This document shows positions 37,501 through 47,335 of a stretch of 64,000 bases of DNA, one piece after another (position 1 is the first letter of the stretch; the number at the start of each line of letters is the position of its first letter). The notes beneath the pieces were generated by a model. The model saw nothing but the letters and a program-made list of their open reading frames with translations, searched no databases and had not been told where the DNA came from. The stretch covers positions 186,001-250,000 of the forward strand of contig JADNRV010000011.1 of NCBI GenBank assembly GCA_015499995.1, written 5' to 3'. The position numbers and the translations under genes are program-made. Source of the stretch: Flammula alnicola. Its lineage: Eukaryota; Basidiomycota; Agaricomycetes; Agaricales; Strophariaceae.

Positions 37501-37796
37501 TGCGTGCTTTCAGACCTTGAAACTGCGAAAGAAGGCGCATATATGAACTTACAATCGTCTGCGACGTAGTTAGAGTCCTCTTGAGCCGCGAACGAGACTT
37601 TAATTCCATTCTCATTCGCGCGTGATCTCCAGTTTTCTGCGATGTCTGCGATGCTCTTGTCTTGGACCGCGGCAGCATTCCGGATGACATCCGGCGACCC
37701 AGCAGAAAAAGCGAGACGTTTTTTGACACCAATACTGACGTTATCGGGGGTTGTCAACGTAGACGAACCTGTCGAGTCCATGGAACGAAGGCTCAT
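34532..37796 (-). CDS. RING finger + RRM protein
   Basis: Predicted ubiquitin-ligase-type RING combined with an RNA-binding domain. The N-terminal exon is MSLRSMDSTGSSTL ... ADIAENWRSRANENG; a Ser/Pro-rich region then leads by an intron (GTAAGT near 37065) into MSLTLEPDTSLDLFDIDENE. The C3HC4 RING lies at about 36260-36395 (CSVCLASHP ... CRHPLCSACL ... CAVC). The RRM lies at 35660-35890 (NVVLRIDNVPW-DITPVQIIKWL ... GKTLSHAYVEVK). Next come GFDGSRPSLAGVEGERIIGA, a helical region, and an LDELAKEFGIDAHVVQAL helix resembling a UBA end. Two one-base losses (near 36207 and 35913) and an in-frame TGA near 37197 complicate the model. The two domains are evident by eye; the cellular role is unknown. 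Confidence 0.72.
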
Positions 37797-39210
37797 GGGC
37801 GTGTAGGGGCTTGTTGAAGGCGTAAGTGGTGACCTGTAGTACGATGAGAACGAGGTTGCTGTCTAGGAAGTCGTTGAGGGGTGACTGGCTGTGTTTTGGT
37901 TGACCGGGACATGACAGGCGATGTTGGAACTGAGAACGACATCCCAACAAATTCGAAAACAAGAATCGCTGTGACAACACTGGTTATGTGACGACCAGAA
38001 ATATGAACATAGACGCGTTAAGTCACGTCACATGAAACGACGCGTTCGATCTCGCGTCTATCACGTGCATCCCGAAATTGCGCTCAATATTAATAAGAAA
38101 CTGGAAATAAGAATCAGATTTCCCCCGATTTCTAAGCCGATTTCCTTGGCTATAAGGCACTATAAGGTATCTGAATTCTTCAAATATGTAAGGTGAGTAA
38201 CGATGAATGTACCGAACGCTTCCAAAAGTCATGCGGTCGCGCGATGTTTACGTTTTCGGGCGCCGCGAATGTGATACTGGTGTAGCTCTTAGGAGCATGC
38301 CGTCTTCAGCACTGGCAGCGCGTCTTTTGCATTTCACACCTCAACGCGACGGCGACGACGTTGACCACCTCAGTAGCCATTTTTGCGCTTCACGGAGTCA
38401 TGAAATTGGATCTGGCAAGAAGGGATAATAACCGAAGAAACCCATTGACGGTTGAAGAACAGCGAATTAATATGCAGTACGAGTTATGTAACAACTGTAG
38501 TAAAACAGTCTGAAAGCTGCAAACGAGAACGAAATACGTCCGTTAAATTTGAGCAACACTGCTGCAACAGTAGCAAAGAATGCTCACTATCACGACAGGA
38601 CTAAATAAAACAAAGGCGACCAATGCCACAAATACTCGGATATTAATAAAAGAAACTGTAATGAGGCGAGAGGCAGCACAAGGTAAGTTGGAATGTTATA
38701 TTGTTTTCCCAGACCTCCTTAGCATGAGCCAGCGTAAAATTCAGGACCCAAGTGGAGTATCCGGGATGTTAGCAGGATGAGGGCAGACATTTGTCGATTT
38801 CAAAGTCACACGGCACAGACCCATCCATTCAAGCATCGTATCGAGGCATCGGCGAAGGTGGAGGTTGAGGCCTGAGGCCTGAGGCCTCGTTGAGGTGGAG
38901 ATCTGAGAAAGATGAACAAAAATATCCTAGGGTAATATAATATCGACACGACGCTAGTTCAGGATAACATTCGGAATGGGAAACTTGAAGAGCTTGAAGG
39001 GAAGAGGGGATGAGCGCTGAGCGCGCGGACCTCGTGCTGCTTCGTATGGACTGATTGCGAGTGTTTGTCAAAGCCATGATCATTTTGGAAACAACAGAGG
39101 CCGGGGCGAGGCGCCGCCCCTTTGCGCTAAACTTGACAGTTGAACTTTCCTCTTTGCAACAAACGACTGCTGGTGTCATTCGTATGACCTGGCACCACGT
39201 TGCCAGCTAA
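37797..39210. other. Intergenic, no gene seen
   Basis: 5' flank of the RING-RRM gene and about 1 kb beyond. A short GGCCTGA repeat occurs three times at about 38869-38887. No gene recognised. Confidence 0.4.
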
Positions 39211-39390
39211 GATACGACACTGTTCGTCGATTTCACCGAAACTGTTCTCAATTTTGGAGCCACTACTCGTAATGCCGTTCGCTTCGAAGAAGATGTAATC
39301 GGCGGGATGAAATCGATTAACCTAGATAACGAGGCAACAAAAGTGGAAGATCTTGTCAATCTTGGGTGGATTCCTTCAATTAGGCGCTAA
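39211..39390 (+). other. Unassigned coding-like open frame
   Basis: Open for 59 codons between stops, with protein-like rather than UTR-like composition: LFVDFTETVLNFGATTRNAV, then RFEEDVIGGMKSINLDNEAT. A second coherent stretch in another frame follows (FLQLGANFTEG ... FRNIPMFLNQP to about 39465). This could be a decayed gene or exons of an unrecognised one. No family recognised. Confidence 0.3.
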
Positions 39391-39884
39391 TTTCACTGAA
39401 GGCTGTGGCCATTTGAACGATATCGGATTCCGGAACATTCCTATGTTCCTCAACCAACCTATCTAAAGGGCGAACTTATTGTTGCCTCGGAGCTAATTCT
39501 GGCATCCTGCCAGTTGGAACCTCGGCAGACTCATTCAAAAAACCCGAAGCCAATGGCAACTTTGCTCTCTCTTCGTACACACGTTTCTCAACGTTCATTT
39601 CCGGGATTCCGCCCAATTGCTGTTATAGCTCACATCGATTGTCGCCATATGACCTTATGGCGAAATCGCCGCAACTTCTGCGCTGTTTGTCCTCTGCATA
39701 TCACCGTTTGACGATGTTGAGGCAGGCCTCGAGTATAAATTACAACCCGCAGACGCACTAAACTTTCAAGCCCACAACCAACACCTTCATCTATCCCACT
39801 CGAGCTAACCAAAAGGCGAGCATCAATCGTGCATTCCACTTAGTCACTTCACTTATATCCCTCGCCTTTTGCAGAATTTTCTCA

Positions 39885-40107
39885 ATGGCCGGAAAGAACC
39901 CATCGACCACCGCCCCCAAGACCTCTGGTGGTCAGGTGTGTTCATCCTGACCCCCTTTACACCGCACGGCTGATGTTAATGAATTAGGCCAAGACCACCC
40001 CCGCTTCTAAGAAGCAGGTGCCGAGCACCCCTGCCCCGGGCAAAGCTGAACCCAAGGCCGCTCCCGCTGCGAAAGCCAGCGCCAAAGCACCCAAGAAGGC
40101 CAACTAA
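39885..40107 (+). CDS. Small basic Lys/Ala/Pro-rich protein, 56 aa
   Basis: Two exons, 39885-39935 and 39988-40107, with a 52-nt intron (GTGTGT donor, ATTAG acceptor). It encodes MAGKNPSTTAPKTSGGQ, then AKTTPASKKQVPSTPAPGKA and an alternating Lys/Ala/Pro tail. The start is preceded by a CT-rich leader typical of well-expressed fungal genes. Composition resembles the tail of histone H1 or HMG-type proteins, but no folded domain is present. Intrinsically disordered and strongly basic; nuclear or ribosome-associated roles are possible but unproven. No family recognised. Confidence 0.6.
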
Positions 40108-43100
40108 AGTCCCTCAGTCATTGGTTGGGATTTAGAATACATATCTTTATGCAGATTTCGAAATTCGAATGTGAGGTGGGCGCGGGGCAGAAAGCTAAGT
40201 ACTACAGCATTTAACGACACAACTACTGTACAACTGTCACTATGATTTGACTCAATGCACGCTGCCCTTTTTCGCGCTAAGGGATGGCATTTGCGGCCAT
40301 TTCATCAGAGATTAGATACTTCATCAGTTTCCATTGGATTCGCTGTCCAACTACTCGAGACTGCAGCAACTGCCGAGATCATGGTACCGAAAAAGTCCCA
40401 AATTTACTGAAAAAAGTCTCGCCTGGGACTCCGGGAAAGGGCCGCTATTTACCATAGCCTCGTTTGCCAAATATGACACGTTCAGATTTTTTTTTTCGCC
40501 TCCAAGCTCCAGCCACGACACCCCATTCCACTTCGCCGCCGCTGCAAGGCCTTGTCTCCTCTATTGTCCAACGTTTCACTGACATCTCCATGTTACACTC
40601 TTCTTCGTGTCCCAATGTCCCTAGATGGATCATGAATTGGCGACCCTTCTGTATTGATCAGTTTTTTTTTGCTGGAACGGACCTTCAGGTCGACAAGGTT
40701 TGGTCGTCTCAGCCACCGATAATCGATACCGCTGTGGTGAGTTTCTTTTCATTTATGTTCTACATGATGACATTCATGTCACATGAATTCAAACGAACGC
40801 CGTTTCTTTCAGGAACGTTGCGCAATGTGTTTTCGAATAATCCTAGTTATCCTGATTCCCCTTCTCTCATCATGAATCCTTGACAGAACGCTTGCTGACT
40901 TTTGTTTCAATGCTAGATGTCGATGTCATCACCTATAATGAACTCGCGAATGTAGATCCTCTTGGCTGCTGTATACCTTACCATTTCTTTCTCCGATAAC
41001 GAAGAGTTCGAATATGTATAGGATCATTCCTCTCTCTTATTCGAAGTTTACTTCTATCCTATCAGGCAAGGAACACCTCGCAGGGCTATATTGCTACTTT
41101 ACTTGACTTGGCGTCGTTCGTTCAGCTAATTGTTCTCGGCTATCTCCTTGTTGGGGTTTCGGACCTTCCAATCTAGTGCACAGTGGGAATTTTGAGTACA
41201 CCCCCACCCCAAGCATCGTGAATTACCGACTCATGTCTGCCTGAAGACCCTTTTTCCCTCAAGATGATGTGGCCCTTCTTGAAAGGCATTCAAACCTTAT
41301 TCTCTTTATTTCGGACCCGAGAGGCCGGATCGTCTCTGTCAGTCTGCTATCCAGACGTCTAAAAAGGTTATGTCTGCCGCGTCCTCTTCTTATGTCATAA
41401 ATCTTTGGTGGACTAACGAATGAATTCTGCGCCTCGAGGCGCAGGTTCGGTCATCGTAGAGGTTTCGTCTTGAGAGACTAGAGATCGCCTAGGCTCCGTT
41501 CCGGGATGATATCCAATAATTGGCGCATGTAAGTAAGTATTATCGTCAAATGAATGGAGGCTTGAGACTGGCCTTGCTGTCCTCGACATTAAAGCAACAG
41601 GGAAGGATCTTCAGGACCCATGGACAGGGAAGCCTGCGCACCTTTATCCTTTTCGTCCCCTTTTTGGTACTTACAGAGCCCGTGGTAGGCCAGCAATTTG
41701 TAGGATGGCATCCGAGAGAGTCGGAGTCGCATTCAGTTAGCGCTTCCATTGTAATCTCGTTCAAATACCATGATAAAATACTAACGCCACCTTGAACGCA
41801 GTTGGAGCATAATACGCCTCAGCACGTAGCAATCAATAGCGCGTGGGAGGACTTTTGAGGTACAGGTTTAGTGGACTTCAGGTCCGAATACATTATCCTA
41901 TGAAAAAAATATCTCGAAGAACCGTCTACTGAAGCTGTTCGGTCAACAATCGTGATGGCGACGGAGGAGAACAAAAAGTCGAGGACTTGAGACGAAATAA
42001 AGTACGTAAATACAGTGACTCTTGTCAGGTTCGAGTAGTCGAACCTTTACTTTCGGCAGTATCGCCGTGCCATTCAATATTCACCGGTGGCGCAGCTAAT
42101 TTCTAAGCCTTGATTCTGGCGAATGATATGTACTTACAATATAATTTATCGCGGTACTAAACCATATTGCATCCGTGTGGCAGTATTGAAGAACTTTCGG
42201 CCATGGTAAGTATTTAAAATATGTTTACCGTCCTTGTCGAATCTGCGAGTCTGATTAAGATCTCAAGGTCAACTGAAGATAAAACTTTTGTCAAACAATT
42301 GCAAGTTGTCAAATTGAGTTATAAAACATCAAAAAAAGTTCCATTCACGCCAATAACGTCCATGCATAGATCGACATTTATTCTATACCAGAATTTGATC
42401 ATTTCGAAGAACAGAGAGAGGATCAATTATATGTTTCGAGCTCACCGTCCGAGCGCTACCGTGACGCTGCGCTAGCGCCTCAAGACAAAGATTCAGGGAC
42501 GTAAATGTTTGATGGGCTCCTCAGGTAACACCTAATTTAAATTTGTTGCGTAGTAACGCACGTCGGTCCTGGGCGGTCCTGGGCTCTGGCCGATACATAA
42601 TAGTCGGCCCCGGCGGACCCTGGCGGACCCTGGGTACCGCACAATCACACGCACTAAAATGATGCCTGGAACGTTCCTGATTCGTTCTTCCTCCACGTTT
42701 CTTAACTGGGGAGCTCGAGGGGTGACGATGAGGACCCACAATGAGCTCGTGAAATGACATGGGCGATCATGATCAAGAACAGGGTTCTAGCCTTCTAGGA
42801 TTACTTGCCCATATTAGTTTTCAAAAAACTTCCTTTGTCGGATCAACGGTATGACAGTGCAAATCTCCGGAGCGTTTTAGCGCACTGAACGCTTCTCAAT
42901 TCATAGCGGTTTTCGTTATTCCATTTATTGAGTTTCATCTCAGGGTTAATGGGCGAGATCGTATTCAAACGCTCAGTCATATTGAATACCGAAATGTTTG
43001 GCAACAGTATCTAGATGTGGTTAGTGCCGATTTCAGTTCGGGGTTTGATAAAAGATCGTTTACGTTCAAGGTACATGACTTTTCCAAGTACACCCGTCTC

Positions 43101-43142
43101 CCCCGCACTGCGAACTCTCTTCATACCTTCCCCTCGTACACG
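40108..43142. other. Large gene-poor region
   Basis: Three kilobases without a recognisable gene. Direct duplications of 10 bp occur at 42564-42583 (CGGTCCTGGG twice) and 42612-42631 (GGCGGACCCT twice). Open frames are below 140 codons and motif-free. It may contain degraded repeats or the promoter of the downstream hydrolase. Confidence 0.4.
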
Positions 43143-44424
43143 ATGTTCTTCAGGAGCCAGAAATCCAAAAACAAGAAATCGGAGTCGGCGCAAGGTTCTG
43201 CTCCCAAATCACCTGCGTTGGAACCAAGCCCCCTTCGTTCGCAATTCCCCACACCTGCGCCTGCCTCGACCAAGATCCGACTCTCCGTTCTTGCTACCGC
43301 GCTCGTCGATGCTCTTGGGGCCCCTGCGGAATTTCACAAGCGCTTCTCTTTCCCATTCATCACATCCATGATCACCAACAAAACCTTCAGCTTCCTCCTG
43401 GTGTATGGACCGATGACACTTCGATGATGCTTTGTCTTGCGACCTCTATTGCAACATTCAAAGAGACCCCCGATTCTCGATATAGCGGAGGATTCGACGA
43501 GGTTCACCAATTGGAGCTATACAAACGTTGGCACAGGGATGGTTATCTTTCAGCTACTGGGCGTTGTTTTGACATTGGCAATACTGTCTCGCGTGCGCTC
43601 GAGATATTCGCCAGGTACAATCCCGAGGAAGCCTTGCATCGTATTCGAAGCGATCTCAGTGAGGAGCAAAACTCTGGAAATGGGAGTCTCATGCGCGTTC
43701 TTCCCATTGGCCTGGCGCATTGGCGCGACGAATCGCAGGCGAAGATCTACGCGAAACGGAGCAGCCAAGCTACTCATCCGAGTTTGATGTGCATCGAGGC
43801 GTGCGAGATGTGGACTGGTCTCATTGTGCTGACCATGGAAGAAACGACCCAACCTCCCAGGCCCCGAGCGACTCGCAGGAATTTCAGTTCTCGAAGTTCA
43901 CCTTGCTAGAGTACATCTCAAATTTCCCTTACACCGACAACGAGCTTCGCCAGGCGCTCACCCTGCCCTTTGGAGTTCCTCCGCGCCCTGACGGCAGAGC
44001 TGAGCGGGAGATATATTACAACAGGTATCATCCGCTGTTACGACTCATCCAAGAGACCCAGGCGCAGCCCATACCAAAGGAAACCAAATTCCCTTATAAC
44101 ATCCCCTCCGAACAACAACTCCCGTCAAGCGGCTACGTCTTGGACACAGTCGTCGCCGCATTGTACTGCTTTTTCACCACGAAGACTTTCGAAGACGGTG
44201 CGCTTATGGTCGTGAATCTTGGAAACGACGCAGACACAGTTGGCGCGGTTTACGCAGGATTGGCAGCTTGTTGGTATTGTGCAGAGGAAGGGAGAGCCGA
44301 AGGAATATTTTGGACGAAAAATGTGCGAGAATGGAGGAAGGCGCTCGTGAGGCGAAATTTGGTGGAGGAGGTTGCTGAAAACTTGGTTGTATGGGAACGC
44401 AAGCAAGCGGAGGAGTATATGTAG
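43143..44424 (+). CDS. ADP-ribosylglycohydrolase (DraG/ARH family)
   Basis: Removes or hydrolyses ADP-ribose from proteins or small molecules using two metal ions. The start chosen is MFFRSQKSKNKK, a basic leader after which the domain begins (RLSVLATALVDALGAPAEFH). Family motifs are LPPGVWTDDTSMMLCLA (metal-binding WTDDT), NSGNGSLMRVLPIGL and the second metal motif GNDADTVGAVYAGLA. There are no introns. Two one-base losses, near 43393 (between NKTF and LPPGVW) and 43840, split the frame; restoring them gives 427 aa. Before repair the longest piece is the C-terminal frame 43720-44424. The family is certain; the substrate is not predictable. Confidence 0.87.
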
Positions 44425-46210
44425 TCGTCAATTTTTTACCGTTTCGTTAGTCACCGATCACCAGCAGATACTGTTACATATTTTACTGAAAAATATTCAA
44501 CTCACTCAACTATTCGTACCAATTGTCGAAACCCTCCTCAGTCGATACGTCCTAAAAACGGGCTGATCAGCTTTCTTTTCGAAGATGGCTGCTCGCAAGG
44601 ACAGGTTCATTACGGTTGAACCTAATCACGCCAATTTTTTCTAGGTAGATCGACATCGATGGAGTATCGGTTTTTTCTTGCAAAAACTCCGGAGCACATG
44701 CCGCGGGAAACAATGGCGCATTGCTGCCTATATATGGTATATATCACCATTAGTATTTCGATGCGTTCCTGGGCAATCTCTGATCCGTGGGGCGGCAGTG
44801 CGCTTCTGTCTCTCTATCTTCTGATTCTCCTGCAGAGGAGCCCACACATGACGCGCAGTGACGGTCAAATCTGCTCTATTGTTGTGGAGTTCTGGTTTGA
44901 ATGTGTCTTCAGGGTAGAGAGTGTGTCGTGCGATTCGAGGAACAATGCGGCCCGTATTTATATCCGGTCTCCGATTGTAATGACAACCTGACAGGTCACC
45001 GGTCACAGTACATAAGTATTTCGACCGAAAAACCTCGGTCCTCCAGTAATACGTCAGAGTTTCGCGCTTGACGGACTTGAAAGCTCCAGCAAAATTATGT
45101 TGGAAATTGGAATCCATGCTTCTCGAAAATAACGATGCCTTCAAAAACGGATTGTCGTGTTCCTGATCCACCTCATGCTTACCGTCTGAATCTCCAGCCT
45201 TTGCGTTCATATGCAGCATCAATGGAATCTAGATGAACTAAATTTTAAAGATGCGTAACAATTGTATTTCGGGACTTGTAACTTGCGCGCCATGGGGGCG
45301 TCCAGACTCCACGGATGATCTGTATATATAGATCGATTTTCATCTAGCTATATTCTTTGGTCTGTAAAGATGGTTGTGAGTATACTATCTAAAAATAGAT
45401 TCCTTTAGGATACTACATATATACAACTTGAACTTCAGAATTACGTCGTGATTGGAGGTTAGATGGAACTACAATAAGTACCACCGAGATTGCAATACTA
45501 CTTTGATTCTGTCTATGTATTCTCGTATGAATTATGTAAATGTCGACTTCTCCCGGCCCAAGCGTGACCTTGGCCGTTCCTGCCACACAGGCCCGCCGAC
45601 CAGCTAGTTGACCACGGATGTCTTCAAGAGAATGCTTGTAATTCGCAACTTGCGGGACCCATTTTTTTTTCACGCATCCTTGACTCAGTAGTATTAGTCT
45701 GGGTCGATCTTCTGCGACAAATGGATTCTCTATGGGCAGTTTCAAGTTGATAATCCTACTTTAAGCACACTCTTCAACTCCTTGAATTGTTGCACCATAA
45801 ATAAATAGCCAACAAAAGGCTGTAGCTATTGAAGAGATCACTAAACTGCCTAGACAGAAGTGAGGTGTAATTAATGGATTGCGAAGCTACAGATCTCCCG
45901 TCTCTTACCGAATATTTTTCGACTTCACTGCTTTGGGTCAAAAAATTTTGATTCTGAGTTATCTGTGAAGTCGCTCGAACTTCATACCAATTTCCATGGA
46001 ATTTTTTGATCCTCAAGTCTCCAACCCGTCGTATGTAAAGGAGAATTGAAACTGAGGCAGGCGGCAAAGCCAGAATGTGCGGTTTAGACGGGCCGGCAGT
46101 CCCAAAGACGGAAACTCCCGGGTGACTCTCAACGTCACAAAATTCGTCGCCGCCTCCTCCACCAGCGAACTCGCACCCATTACCATTCTTCACCACTTTC
46201 TTCCGTTATC
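44425..46210. other. Intergenic; one weak minus-strand ORF
   Basis: The only open frame of note is 44728-45222 (-), 164 codons. Its first 65 residues look protein-like (NPFLKASLFSRSMDSNFQHN ... TLTYYWRTEVFRSKYL) before composition degrades. No domain recognised. It could be a lineage-specific gene or chance. The rest shows nothing. Confidence 0.3.
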
Positions 46211-46817
46211 ATGTCCTAGTGCGTGTACTATACCTGTGAATGCAATTAACCCAACTGACAAACTTTTTGCTTCAAATCTATCCCTGAACCACTACCGGTT
46301 GTTCTGGCTTCCTCCTCAACTATAATTTTATATCGAATCGAATTGGCTGGCCGGTTTCTTATGCATTACGCGCCATCGACGTAAACGAACGACTCTCGTA
46401 AATCTGTGATGCTTTTGCTTCATGGAAACAGCCAAATCTTCGGCCGCGCCATCAAAAACGAGTACCTGGCACTCACCGTGTTCGGAACTACCTTCGGTGC
46501 TGCTTACCTGGCCACACGCGGTGGAAGCAAGGCTCAGGCCAAGCCTACAACAGTCCAGCAGGCTAAGGAGAGCGTCCCTGTCAACGCCAGCTCTTCGTGA
46601 GTGGTTAAATTGCCTGGGGAACAGAGTGCTGATTCTCTGTACGTTTTGTTTCCGCTGCGCTTTTTTTTTTGGGAGTACAGAGAGGAGGAGCAATTGTGAG
46701 TCTTGATCTATGCTTCTCGAATTTGGCAGGTGAACGGAATGCTGATCACTTTGTTTTCACAGCATCCTCAACTTCATCAAAGAGGCTGAGAAGGAGGGTG
46801 CCTCGGCTGCCCATTAA
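46211..46817 (+). CDS. ATP19: Mitochondrial F1Fo-ATP synthase subunit K (Atp19-like)
   Basis: Small inner-membrane subunit associated with ATP synthase dimers. Four exons: 46211-46218 (8 nt), 46432-46596, 46681-46695 (15 nt) and 46763-46817; introns are 213, 84 and 67 nt. Together they give exactly 80 codons plus stop: MSYQIFGRAIKNEYLALTVF, one transmembrane segment (FGTTFGAAYLAT), GGSKAQAKP, and the acidic end SSSEEEQFILNFIKEAEKEG. The first exon codes only MSY (TA plus C across the intron). The alternative reading from an ATG at 46406 would give an odd N-terminus (MMLLLHGNSQ) made of intron sequence, so the 8-nt exon is preferred. Length and layout match fungal subunit K. Confidence 0.82.
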
Positions 46818-47335
46818 AATACTGGATATTGGTGGAGTAGGTGGAAGAATGAGCTGTGGGAGGACGTACGAACTTGCGTCGGGCATGCATGCATTACAAG
46901 GAACCCTTACCATATCCGACTGGAATACTGCATGAAGATATAGAATTCAGAACTCATCTGCATCTTCCCTCAACCGTGCTACATATGTTTTCGTCTTGTG
47001 CATTTGACTTTGTTCACCGCACCTCAACCATCCTAAGTTTGACCTCAAGATTAGTCAACGCGTAGATAAAAATGATTTTGCCAAATCCGCAGCCCGAGTT
47101 CATGCGCGTTTGGCTCATGTTTTGTTCGGTGTTGCCATCTGACTGACCGGTACCGTGTTTCCATCACTTTCGAATTTCGGCGGAAGTACTGTTTATTGAT
47201 TGCAGGTCGACGACGACCATTCAAGATTTCAACCAACGACGACAACGACAACATACGTTCACGTACTTACGACTACGAGGTTATCAGGAATTTGAGATTA
47301 GAGGCCGTCCCCGTTACTTCACACAAACAGACACG
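46818..47335. other. Intergenic, no gene seen
   Basis: 3' flank of ATP19 and promoter/5' UTR of the DUF4048 gene, same strand. CGACGACGAC-type short repeats occur just before the start. Confidence 0.45.

Noticed and set aside
45774..46196. 140-codon minus-strand ORF
   Set aside because: It overlaps the presumed ATP19 promoter and shows no motif or protein-like pattern; likely chance.
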